In this document: piece by piece, positions 22,401 through 31,198 of the stretch
Position numbering within the stretch: position 1 is the first letter of the stretch
Layout of the letters: every line of letters starts with the position of its first letter
NCBI GenBank assembly: GCA_948146395.1
Contig: OX411549.1
Span: 31,642,693 to 31,706,692 of the forward strand
DNA from: Fragum whitleyi
Taxonomy: Eukaryota; Mollusca; Bivalvia; Cardiida; Cardiidae
Length of the DNA stretch: 64,000 nt
Direction of reading: 5' to 3'
Notes under the pieces: generated by a model
Databases searched by the model: none
Told to the model about the DNA's origin: nothing
The model's input: only the letters and a program-made list of their open reading frames with translations
Program-made: the position numbers and the translations under genes

Positions 22401-25400
22401 TTACTGGTGAGAGAAATTCATGGAATCCATTGTTAGGTACTCCAGCCGCCGAGATATAACTAAAAAAATGTTGAAAGTGGCGTAAAACTCCATTTAATCA
22501 ATTAATCGCGCTGATCAATCGAATCGACTTTGTACAACTATTAAAGGTTATCGTCATCCTTGACGCCAAATGGGACGCATTATGCGCTTTGAAGTACCAA
22601 AGATTTTAAAAAGAAACAATCTTCTGCCTTAAGAGGTATACAGTTAACTACATCGTGAAACTGACAAGGTGAATGATTTTGGAATGATTTAGGAATGAAC
22701 ATGAATGAGTGTGTGGGGCGAGTTTTGAGTGAATTTAATGGGAGGTAATCCTATATTGCAAACTTTGTTCAGGATGGACAAAATAATTGTTGATTCTACA
22801 TTTTTAAATGGTTTTGAGCGTTTTTGAATGGTTTGAGTGAGTGTTGGGAATGAATAAATGGAACGCTGAGTGAGTGATTTGGAATGAGTTTGATTGAGGC
22901 GAATGTCAATTTCACGAGGTAACTAACTGTATAAAGTGTAATTATTAGGGTAAAATGGCTAAAAATATACAGATTTGAACACGATGTCATGATACGGATG
23001 AATGGTAAAATATGAAATGGGAGTTTTAGGTGATTTCCCCGCAAAAATACATGAATGACATCATAGTTATGATATATTATTGTAAAATGAACAGGTAGTT
23101 TCATATGTTCTGCTAGAATTTGACCCATTAAAAGTCGACGATGTTTTTGATTGGTCAAGATCCGTTAAAACGACATTTCAGAAATATTTCTATTTTGGGA
23201 AAGAAAACAGGGTGAACTTAGTTATTTTTTTTATAACTAGCATTTTGTAGGTTTTTCTTCTTCAGTCAGGCTTTTCGAATCTTTTTTCCATTTGGTGTGT
23301 AGGAAAGGGGTAAAGATATAAATTGTGACCCGTCACACTCTATGGTCCCATCCGAGAAGTGCGAAAAGTATCGACCCTAGTCATACTGCACGGGTTGCTC
23401 TAGTTGACTATGTTAGAAACTTTTCATTTTTTGTTCAATTTCTGAATGTAGAATGATCAATCTTTCTTCCTCAATACCTTTGAAATGCGACGTCGGGTTG
23501 ACCTGTAGTTGAATAGTTCTTTTTTTTCAAATATATAGTTCCCAGATGGTCCTTTTTCGCTTGACAGGTTACCATAATCTTAAATCTCTTTAGTCCGACT
23601 TTTCTATGAATTTGATGCATGTTTGTGGTGTGTTGAAGTTCTGAAGATGAAACTTTGAAAATGCGATAATTTAACTAGAATTTAGGACCATTTTATGCAC
23701 GAAAGGAAATATCTGGATATATTGTTTTACCGCTGTATTCTACCATCTCATTCTAATGCAGTGGAAAATTTTAATATTCTTCGTGCATATTGACTCATCA
23801 ATCAGGGTCCATGACCCCTATTTCTTTGAATTTGGACCCCTTTTTTGAAATGACCCAAAAATTGTCAAAGAAAAATTCTTTATCTTGTTTAAAGGGGGTC
23901 ATTATGTGACAAAATGACCCCATGTTTTGAACACGGAGGGAAAATCCTGTAGCATTGACCGTCCGAGAGTCTGCGAAAATTAAGCTAACGTTAACTTTAA
24001 CATGGTTTTCGCTCCATTTTCTTCCAGGATTCGACAGCCCACCGCCCTATTCCGAAGAGTTTCCTCCGCAGCCGGGGTATGACCAACAACAAGGGGCGGG
24101 TCAGGCGTACGCCCCACAGCAAGGCTACGCCCCACAACAGGGGTACGCTCCCCAGGGCTATCCTGCACCACAACAAGGTTACCCTCCGGCTCAGGGTTAC
24201 CCGCCCTCCCAGGGATATCCGCCCGCCCAAAACCCAGGATACCCACCTGCACAGCCCGGCTACCCGGCACAGCAACCGTATGGTGTCCAGCAACAATCTT
24301 CGACAGTGGTGGGTATTAATTGAGACTGTGAGTGACATTTCCAACTATTTGAAATATTAGTGAGGTACAAACATTTGGTAGCATAGGTAGGCACATGCCA
24401 TAAATATAAATTTACCTGATGGTTAACGGATACTCTGAGACCTTATCAATCTACTAAACACATAGGGAAGACTCTGTTCAGACTGTGCAGATGCACAGGC
24501 TGGCCAGGGTCTTTGCTTTGCGCATATTTGAAATTGTTGGAAATCTAACGCACAGGCTAAATTCTCCTTGAGTGACCCTTTATCAGACTACAAAAAAATA
24601 TTGTGATCGGATGAAAAGTATTTTTTTATGGGTGGGGGTCATTTCTCTTTATGTTATATAGTGGAAATTTTGAAAATCATTTTCTCAGTGTATTACTGAT
24701 GGATATCAATCAAACATATTGGGTATGATCCTTGGGTGACCCATTATCATGCACCCAAATATTATTGTGATTGGATGAAAAATATGTCTTATATGGGCAG
24801 AGGTTATTTCTCTATATGTTATAAAGTGGAAATTTTGAAAATCATTTTCAACATCAATAGAACCCAAAATATCTAAAAATCTAGTCAAAACTTTTATTTG
24901 CTATTACAAGTTTTTCAAGCCTGTGGAGAGACTCAAGCCATTCATGGCTTTCTAGTTGAAAAAAAAAACACGTATACACTCATTTTGCTGTTGGTAAACC
25001 TACTCATTAACAGGACCGACAAAATTTAGCATTCGGAAATGCAGAATTGAAAATTGCAAAGTTCGTACATTTAAATCGTAAATTTACGAACTTTGCATTT
25101 TTCAAAGCTGTACTTCGTCTGTATTTCTTTGTTTTTGAAAATGTTATATAAAAAATATGTAGTTTTACTATATGAATATTAATAAAATGTTCCTGTGAAT
25201 TAGTAGGTTTTCCATATATATAAAAATATGAGTTACCAACTCACAAAAGTGAGCAAAAAGTAATGCATTTCCTGATATAATCACTACTTGAATAACAACA
25301 CGTTGTATCTGTTATAATGAATGGGGATAGTTTCTACATCTCGAAAATACTAAATGAAAAGAACTTGATGAAAGTTTATGCTAAAAAGTCGGAAGTTCAA

Positions 25401-28101
25401 AAACAAATTAAAGTCGTCATACCTCACCAATCAAGCGATTGGACTTGTATTTTATAGCCAAAAAACAAATCTTATCTTACAGAAAACATGTATACATTGT
25501 CAATTTGAAATCTGAATGATTCATCTATTATTTGCATTCAATGATGCATTTCCTTTACAAAATATTTGTACTATATGGGATTGGTCAATTTAATTTCTAC
25601 AAAAATAATTTTAATTTTGGCCCGTTACGCGAGAGAAGACTAATTTAAAACGATAAAAGAATAGATCCTGGTCGATATGCGCGAATTTATGCGCCACGAC
25701 TGACAGGCCCTTCTTCAAGCTTTCAGCTGAAATTCTTATTCTATGTTTAGCCTATACATTTAAATTACTTCCTTGTATATGAGTACTTCAGCTGCAGATA
25801 GTGTAGGTACTTTGGAGGTTAGATTCAAATATTTAAATTATGTTTGCCTTAACCTTATGTTGTGGTTTCTGATTGAGAAATAAAGATTTAAAGACCGACT
25901 TAACCCCTTGTTGTCTGTACCTCTGTAAGTACATAGATACAAGTTTCTATATGGTAACTCTGGTCGACCCCTTCTCTTTTTTTCAAAATATGTTTAGGAA
26001 GTCTCCGAATGTTAAACTTAGGCTTGAAGAGTCACAACTGAATAACAGAAATTTTTTCAGTAGATTTCACATCTCTTCCTATCTATGTAATACTTAAATC
26101 TTTATAAAACGGTTACAAATCAACGCAACAGGTATCAAGTGGTACAGATCAAAGGGGTAATGCCAACCTAAAATCTTTTTTCTCTCAATGAAACCCTATG
26201 TTGTGAGTATTCATTTGAATCGTCTCAACGAGACGATTCGAATGAATATACACAATATAGGATTTGTGCAGGTATAGTTGAAATAATTTGATTTGAAATC
26301 CAAAATACCCCCCTCTATCTTTAAGTTAGGTTATTTGCCGATTTCGAACGATGGGTATTTTTTTCCCTAGTTAGAACAAGAGGACCATTAAAAGTGGTGA
26401 CTTACCAACCCTTTATGGGACCTAATGTCGTCGCAGCCCAACCATTATCCCCTGATTACTTTGTATTAGTGTTGTGCAGTCGGTTTCAAATAACACTCGA
26501 TAATCGGTTTTTAGTTGGAAGAGTAAATCAACTAATAATCGACTGTTCATTCGTTTGCTTCAAAGTAGATATAGCGCTCCCAGTATCATCCTTTGAAGAA
26601 TGTGCAAGTTATAAAAACTAGCGACCTAAAGACTCATTCTACATACTTGTTACCAACTCCATGGCTCAGCGTGAAACAGTTGTAACTGCCTATAAACATA
26701 TAGGCAGTTACAACTTTTTCATGTTGAGTCATTAACTGATGTCAGTTTTGAAATGAAAAAAATAATAATACATGTAATTGATTTTATTTATGTGTTACGA
26801 CCTGATGGATCGATTATGAAATTTCTTAGTTGATTTTCACAATCAGAAGCCCAAAAACAACTGATTATCGATTATATTCGATAAATCTGCCCATCACTAC
26901 TTTGTGACCTGCACCTTGTATAGAAAGTCAATGTTATCATCTCTTTTATAGGTTGTGACAAATCAACCATACATGGGTCCTCAAGTTGTCGCGGCTGGAC
27001 CATATCCACCAGATTACCTTGTGGCCTCCATTCTGGCATGTTTCTGCTGCTTCTGGCCAACAGGGCTCTGTGCCATATACTTTGCCTGCAGGGTAAGTTC
27101 AGATATTTGAGTCTATTTCATACATTTCACAATTTTTCATGTAAATAAGACATAGGAACTGAGCAGCATCGGGTTACTCACGGCTCAAAAAGAAAAAAAT
27201 CGAACACCATCCCCAAAATTATTGATTATAATCTACTCCGAACATGGTAAAAATAATTTTAATAAAATAACATGTTGAAATTGACTCTCATTTCAATTGA
27301 AACCATTCCGAATCACTTAGCGAATTATTCAATGTAATCCAAAAACCCACACCATTCTGAAACGCTCCGAAATTGTTCAAAAACTTTTCGAAATTGTTAA
27401 AAACGATCCATATTTCAAATCCTTGTACGAATTAAATAGCTTTTGTGTGATAGCTAGTGTGCATTTTAGCCTTTGAATTTTCGGGATAGACTCAAAAATA
27501 GAAAAGTGCATAGGTTTTATTAAAAGGGATTGGGTGTAATGAAATAGCGCTAATTTTAGCGATGTCGCATTACTTCCTCTTGAATTTCACCACATTCGTT
27601 CAATTTTATTCCAAAATGGTTCCAAAATCATTATCTTCTCAATTTCACAATGTGTTTAGTTGTACTCTTAAAGACTGCACATACACTCAGGCTAATCTGA
27701 GAAATAACATGGCGTACTTGTGAACTTATTTGAAATGTAATAAACTTTTTTCTAGCAGTATATGAGTAGAGCATAATTACTGTATAAATGATTCTGGCAT
27801 TAGTTTACTATAAAAGCGTGCATTAAAACAGATACTTATGACCTCTGGTAAACAGCGAATCCTGCCAAAGCTTTAGTAACGAGAACCTGGTTTGCTTAAA
27901 ACTACTGCGTATTTTCCCATTATTCTTTCACAGAGAAACACCCTGATGGCGCAAGGAGACAACTTCGAGGCTAACCGGATGGCGAACAATGCTCGTAACC
28001 TGACGATCCTGAGTGTGATCCTCGGCATCTGCTGGATTGTTGTTTTAATCGTCGTCAGGGTTGTGGCCGCGTCTACAACTAGTAATAGCTACAGCTACTA
28101 G
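18243..28101 (+). CDS. CD225/dispanin-family proline-rich membrane protein (4 coding exons)
   Basis: I assembled 18243-18258, 24028-24308, 26952-27092 and 27934-28101 from splice sites. Phases agree throughout and the product is 201 aa. Residues 1-99 are a cytosolic Pro/Gln/Tyr/Gly-rich region with a PPPY motif at 10-13 (a possible WW-domain ligand) and repeated [11 protein letters not shown] units. Residues 100-121 lead into the CD225 domain: a first membrane segment at about 122-144 with a Cys pair (131-132) and FWPTGLCAI, a polar loop ([21 protein letters not shown]) and a second segment at about 169-192. The tail is short. The family includes IFITM, SynDIG and PRRT1-like proteins, small two-pass or hairpin membrane proteins often palmitoylated on the Cys pair. 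The FWPTG-loop arrangement is closer to PRRT1/SynDIG-like dispanins than to antiviral IFITMs (inference). An AATAAA at 28273 could end the transcript. Intron 1 (5.8 kb) holds many mobile elements. Confidence 0.87.
18886..19712. mobile_element. ~0.8-kb element with ATATGTAAC subterminal repeats
   Basis: The direct repeat AACAAAGCAC lies at 18886-18895 and 19703-19712. Inside it the ends are inverted: TCATATTTGTAACAAATCAT on the left and its complement on the right, over about 32 bp. Both ends are crowded with variants of ATATGTAAC/GTTACATAT in both orientations, a pattern typical of transposase-binding subterminal repeats (known for several DNA transposons). The interior holds a TC microsatellite and no gene. 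It lies in intron 1 of the CD225 gene. Confidence 0.8.
19366..19505. repeat. (TC)n microsatellite
   Basis: Near-pure TC run with TG and TATC interruptions, inside the ATATGTAAC element. Confidence 0.95.
20190..20291. mobile_element. Family C element fragment (right end)
   Basis: Contains AAAGTTTCGACCCTCGTCG and ends TTCCCAGATTGTCACG, then GTGACGGGTGAC, matching the right terminus of the TGTGACCCGTCAC elements at 23324 and 41766. Confidence 0.55.
20383..20675. mobile_element. Foldback family E, copy 1
   Basis: Terminal TAATACATACTTAGTGT pairs with ATAATACACTTAGTAAG. Inner arms are ATCTAACGAAGTTAGGGG and CAACCGACAACTGAGTTAG. A 50-bp internal tandem duplication (AATATATCTAACGAAGTTAG) makes the left arm longer than the right. 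The reverse-complement relative is 46278-46512, with homology extending past the hairpin. Confidence 0.78.
20964..21112. repeat. Palindrome family P, best-preserved copy
   Basis: The left arm reads ACCAGCCCTGCGTTCAGGAT onward; the right arm is its near-exact complement, ending ATCCTGAACGCAGCGCTGGT. Arms are about 65 bp with the tip at CCCCGCTTCGCACG/CACGTGCAAAGCGGGG. Both strands therefore translate to similar peptides, which explains mirrored open frames here. Confidence 0.93.
21522..21932. mobile_element. MITE family A, near-complete copy
   Basis: Ends AGTTAAGAACATCGTGAAAA and TTTACGATGTTCTTAACT are inverted. The centre is a dyad AATATCGCTAACTTTGTTC/AAATTGGCGATATTTATT flanked by AAAGGGTGT and CTCCCTTTT. 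Confidence 0.85.
22069..22311. mobile_element. MITE family B (GAGCCTGTGCGTGAC)
   Basis: The left end GAGCCTGTGCGTGACATTTT is the inverse of the right end AAATGTCACGCACAGGCTC. It has an internal dyad CCTGTGCATTTGCACAG. Further copies: 29412-29640, 47198-47432 and 57308-57819, plus a fragment at 24471. Confidence 0.9.
22350..22505 (+). mobile_element. SINE body and tail
   Basis: CTATGTGAGATAGCAGCTGG, then TACTCCAGCCGCCGAGAT, then GTTGAAAGTGGCGTAAAAC and an AATCAATTAATC tail. The same order occurs at 33770-34050 (with a tRNA head) and 54205-54362. Confidence 0.7.
22639..22931. mobile_element. MITE family A, shorter copy with TA duplication
   Basis: Termini TACAGTTAACTACATCGTG and CACGAGGTAACTAACTGTA are flanked by TA on both sides, fitting a Tc1/mariner-type target. 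The central dyad is partly deleted. Confidence 0.85.
23324..23571. mobile_element. Family C element (TGTGACCCGTCAC)
   Basis: Left TGTGACCCGTCAC and a GGTCCCATCCG-like block pair with right TTCCCAGATGGTCCTTTTTC and TTGACAGGTTA. Interior TCGACCCTAGTCATACTGC is shared with 41766-42022 and 55637-55938. Confidence 0.8.
24028..24308 (+). CDS. CD225 gene exon 2 (proline-rich region)
   Basis: The acceptor is TTTTCTTCCAG with the exon starting GATTCG; the donor is GTGGGT at 24309. It encodes [15 protein letters not shown] followed by about a dozen QGY-P repeats, resembling annexin A7-like and shisa-like Pro-rich tails. The GC content is well above the flanks. Read-through would hit a stop nine bases past the codon before the donor, which fits splicing there. 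Confidence 0.88.
24471..24569. mobile_element. MITE family B, right-half fragment
   Basis: CAGACTGTGCAGATGCACAG, then CCAGGGTCTTTGCTTTGCGC and TTGGAAATCTAACGCACAGG match family B read from the centre to the end. It joins directly to the next repeat. Confidence 0.7.
24564..24955 (+). repeat. Truncated copy of the 31515-32725 dispersed repeat
   Basis: Contains two units of the ~160-bp internal repeat (TCCTTGAGTGACCCTTTATC...GTGGAAATTTTGAAAATC). It ends like the full copy with CAAGCCTGTGGAGAGACTC and CATGGCTTTCTAGTT. The 5' part is missing. Confidence 0.85.
24956..26129. other. CD225 intron 2, mostly unassigned
   Basis: AT-rich intron sequence. A small hairpin GCAAAGTTCGTA/TTACGAACTTTGC lies at about 25056-25101. 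No exon-like segment was found. Confidence 0.5.
26130..26335. mobile_element. Foldback family D, copy 1
   Basis: The central palindrome ATTCATTTGAATCGTCTC/GAGACGATTCGAATGAAT lies between ACCCTATGTTGTG and CACAATATAGGATT. Outer blocks GGTACAGATCAAAGGGGTA and TACCCCCCTCTATCTT are inverted. Other copies: 28165-28320 and 29725-29935. Confidence 0.82.
26394..26465 (+). pseudogene. Decayed partial duplicate of CD225 exon 3
   Basis: 24 codons read [20 protein letters not shown] then DYFV. They align without gaps to the first 24 codons of exon 3 with 17 identical residues. The splice acceptor AG is gone (AA precedes the first GTG) and the frame runs straight into a hAT-like insertion. The part that would encode the membrane segment is absent or unrecognisable. 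Confidence 0.82.
26467..26899. mobile_element. hAT-like MITE inserted in the duplicated exon
   Basis: Ends TAGTGTTGTGCAG and CTGCCCATCACTA are inverted, matching the TAGTGNTGNGCAG termini common in hAT elements. Subterminal CGATAATCGG/CTGATTATCG also pair. Flanks CTTTGTAT (26459-26466) and CTTTGTGA (26900-26907) share 6 of 8 bases, a decayed 8-bp target duplication. A separate hairpin (GTTGTAACTGCCTATA/TATAGGCAGTTACAAC, about 26680-26720) lies inside and recurs in changed form near 46750-46860. Confidence 0.8.
26952..27092 (+). CDS. CD225 gene exon 3 (first membrane segment)
   Basis: Acceptor CTCTTTTATAG, donor GTAAGT, exactly 47 codons, phase 0 at both ends. It encodes the [18 protein letters not shown] lead and the hydrophobic segment with [19 protein letters not shown] phase-0 symmetric exon can be duplicated without breaking frame; a decayed partial copy lies 558 bp upstream. 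Confidence 0.92.
27270..27664. mobile_element. MITE family A in CD225 intron 3
   Basis: TGAAATTGACTCTCATTTCA at the left, many ATTC pentamers, the TAATGAAATAGCGCTAATTT dyad, ATTACTTCCTCTTGAATTTC, and the right end TTTCACAATGTGTTTAGTTG. Confidence 0.75.
27934..28101 (+). CDS. CD225 gene exon 4 (second membrane segment, stop)
   Basis: The acceptor is TTCTTTCACAG, followed by AGAAACACCC. It encodes the conserved loop and the second hydrophobic segment [19 protein letters not shown], then a short Ser/Tyr tail and TAG. Confidence 0.9.
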   Translation, partial: RNTLMAQGDNFEANRMANNARNLTILSVILGICWIVVLIVVRVVAASTTSNSYSY

Positions 28102-28164
28102 TAGACAAGAGATGGGTCGTGGGCAAGGGCTTCACATAGGGTGGTTTATTTTTGGATTAAAGAT

Positions 28165-28320
28165 AGAATTATTTTGATAATACTTGTACTAATCCTGTGT
28201 TGTGGGTGCTCATTGGAATCGTCTCGTCGAGACGGTTCCAATGAGTACCTACAAAATAGGATTTCATTTAGAAATAAAGATACAGGCGTCACCCCCCTTT
28301 ATTAGTTCCTCTGGTCGGGA
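28165..28320. mobile_element. Foldback family D, copy 2 (3' of CD225 gene)
   Basis: Palindrome CTCATTGGAATCGTCTCG/CGAGACGGTTCCAATGAG between CCTGTGTTGTGG and CAAAATAGG, then CACCCCCCTTTATTAGTTCC. It contributes an AATAAA at 28273 that could act as the polyadenylation signal of the gene just upstream. Confidence 0.82.
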
Positions 28321-29411
28321 CTAAATGTTAGTATTAATGTATCGCTAGTGCTAATTGGGGGATGAAATTTGCCACACGTTCAAGATTAAATCGTTTGGGT
28401 AATCTTGCCCAAAGCGAGGTAAACTTCTGAACGTTAGTGAATTTTTTCTGAAAACTGAACGTGCGACTGCCGTGAATTTTGTGCTAAAACCTGTTAATAC
28501 TTATTGCTATCTATCGTTCTTTCATTTATTACATTTAACAGAACATATGGGTTAGTACAACACTGCCGTACATGACAATATCGATATAGAGACTTTACGA
28601 CAGTGTTGCTCTAAGAACCCGTAATGCACTTATGATATTTTTGCACTTTCCCTTGAGTAATGTCAGATAGGGTGTGCTTTGTAGAAGACGAACGATTTCG
28701 TACGGATATCTTTTTGAAACATAATGCTCTTCATTATTGTTATGCTTTAAAACCGCCTTGTTGATATCCAAATATTGGTAGGAACTTTACAGGATTAAGT
28801 ACTTATTGAAGTCGAAAAACGGCCATTATTGGTAGAAGCATCAGTAACCTTACGAACCTTGCCTACCCGACGTGTAACCACCCAAACGTTTGACTGCAGA
28901 TCGAGGGGTCGACAAAACCAGTGTATGTGACTAACATGTATTAGCCTTAGCACATACAACAGTTTTGCGTTATCACTCATAGATACTAGTTTGTGACATA
29001 TAATGTCGGCCTTATCCTTCGATATCGGACCAATTTTTTGAGACTTTTTGTACATAATAAGAAACTTATATTTTGTTAAATATTTTTTGTGTGTTTACTG
29101 TATTTTCAAGAAAATGAGATCTGCTATTAAGGTTGCATTGTTCTTTATTTGTGATGTCGAAGATGCAATACCGACCACTTTGGTAAGCTAATATATGATT
29201 TCGTTAAAATTAATGTTGAAAAATAAGACACGTGCAAATGAGAGGTATTTTCCTCCGTGCCGTTTTAAACGTGAACATGAATCGAATCGCCGATTTAATT
29301 CACGTTTTCCCAATAGAATAAAATATTCTAAATTTAAGTATTTTTGATAACAGAAAAATAGCATTTTTATACCAACTTATTTTAACCATTATTTTAGATA
29401 TATGAGTCAAT
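28321..29411. other. No recognised gene
   Basis: AT-rich. A small dyad ACAACACTGCCGTA/TACGACAGTGTTG at 28556-28612 is the only structured feature seen. Confidence 0.5.
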
Positions 29412-29640
29412 GCGTGATATTTTCAACATGAATATGCGCCAAGCAAGAACTCTGTCAGTCTTCGCATCTGCACAGTCTGACCAGGGTCTTCACTTTGCGC
29501 TTTGTCGATAGATAATGTCTCGGGGGTGTCTTTAGACAGTTAAACGATCTGATATCAACACTGTGTTACTGACTGGGATGCTTAATGTTGAGCCATCACG
29601 CACTTGTCAAATTGTTTAAAATGTAACGCACATGCGCATG
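29412..29640. mobile_element. MITE family B
   Basis: Starts GCGTGATATTTTCAACATG, has GCATCTGCACAGTCTGACCA and TTCACTTTGCGC inside, and ends AAATGTAACGCACATGCGCA. Confidence 0.82.
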
Positions 29641-29724
29641 TTCTTATGCTTATAACGATAAAGCTCTATACCGTATTTTGGAATTAGGTACAACGAATTT
29701 GATGCCATTCATTAGAAAAGTAAT

Positions 29725-29935
29725 CGGTTTAAACAGAGGTACGGATAAAAGGGGGTAACTCCAGTCTAAAATCGTTATTTCTCATTGAAACCCTATGTTG
29801 TGGGTTCTCATTTGAATCGTTTCGACGAAACAATTCCAACGGGTACCCTCAACAAAGGGTTTGTGCTATAAATATTAGAAAACTTAGATGTAAAATGCAA
29901 AATACGCCCCCCCCCCCTTTATCTGTAACTCTGGT
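29725..29935. mobile_element. Foldback family D, copy 3
   Basis: Inverted outer blocks AGAGGTACGGATAAAAGGGG and CCCCCTTTATCTGTAACTCT; centre CTCATTTGAATCGTTTCG/CGAAACAATTCCAACGGG is partly decayed. Confidence 0.82.
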
Positions 29936-30214
29936 TTATAACCATTCACGGATATAACGATTATTTCATTTACATGTATCATAACTTGATAACCTAGAAA
30001 TAAGGACTTTTTGTGCCATACAAAGAGAGAAAACTGTTTTACATGAAACTCTTTTTCTATAGCTGATATCTACTTTAAACATATTTTAATTTTCTGTAGA
30101 GATTTAAGTAAATTCATTAATTATTTTAAACAAGCAATTATAGGTAAATTTTCATACCCAAAATAACTTACATTGCGACCACAAATGTGTTAAAGTTTGT
30201 GATAACCAACCCTG

Positions 30215-30355
30215 TGTTTTAGATACAAACGTGCGCAACCCGTTTGAGAATGGCTTCCCTTCTTCGAACGATAGTTTAGGGACAAACGTGCAAAGCAAGG
30301 TTTAACATTTCAGACGTTTGATAACGTTTTTGCATCCTGAAAACAGTGATGTTTG
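30215..30355. repeat. Palindrome family P, decayed copy
   Basis: ACGTGCAAAGCAAGGTTTAA, CAGACGTTTGATAACG and TTTTGCATCCTGAAAACAG match the right arm of the family; the left arm is mostly eroded. Confidence 0.6.
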
Positions 30356-30371
30356 TGGTTTTACCATGAAT

Positions 30372-30506
30372 TTAAGGTAGTGGACCCGTAATAGTTCGAT
30401 AAGCTTCGGAAGCTTCTTAATGATTTCATTAGGAAACCTCGTTTAGCATTGTGAAAGATCATATGCTCCGAAACATTGCAGAACTATTACGGGTCGACTA
30501 CCTTAA
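30372..30506. mobile_element. TTAA palindrome family T1, copy 2
   Basis: TTAA at both ends; TTAAGGTAGTGGACCCGTAA and its inverse TTACGGGTCGACTACCTTAA. It has lost about 28 bp relative to the other copies near the centre of the left arm. Confidence 0.9.
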
Positions 30507-30635
30507 CATGAAGCGCAGTCTCTTAAAAGTGATGAGGTCGATTTATTGATGAGCATTTTGAAATACCTTGAGCCACTACGTACTAACAGACCTCAGTTAC
30601 GACATTGATCAGAATGCGTGGATTCAAATCAAGGG

Positions 30636-30705
30636 GTCAGGACAAACTATTGTAAGGGTCTATAAATATATAGACACAATAGTTTTACACTGACTCCTCG
30701 AAAAA
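30636..30705. repeat. Hairpin
   Basis: GGGTCAGGACAAACTATTGT and GGGTCTATA pair with TATAGACACAATAGTTTTAC and ACTGACTCC. Confidence 0.65.
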
Positions 30706-31198
30706 TAATTTTTGTATCATCTTTGTAACTTGTAATACGCTGACCCGAAACAAAAGTTGTTAAACAAAGTGGGTTTTTTTCTCAAATTTAGATGAAAATA
30801 AGTAATTCAATTGAAGGTATTTGTAAACTTTCCTTTCATTGAATGTATTTCCCTGAATGTTTGTGATTTTTTCTCATTTTTTTTTTTGTCCATTTGACTA
30901 CATCAGAAGTAAAAACTTCAGTATACCATATTGATGAAACACTTTTATCCTCAAAGGAAAATATATCCCTTTCTTTTTCTACAAAATCTGAATATTTTTG
31001 TACATGACCAAATTTGTAACCATTGATATAAAATAAAACTATATTTTTCAAACTGTGTTTCTATCATGTATGTAAATATAACGCGCCTTATAATAAACAC
31101 AAACGTCGCGGGAGTGAAATTTTTTTTTTTTGATATTACACGGATGTTATTAAACGATTGGAATGACCATGCAAATTGATAAAGAACGGATATCAACC

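Noticed and set aside
22796..23158. 120-codon minus-strand frame
   Set aside because: Begins outside and ends within MITE family A; its His/Ser-rich C-terminus is the element's pentamer drift.
23980..24344. Two minus-strand frames over the Pro-rich exon
   Set aside because: Shadows of the GC-rich plus-strand exon 2, which has splice sites and a family match.
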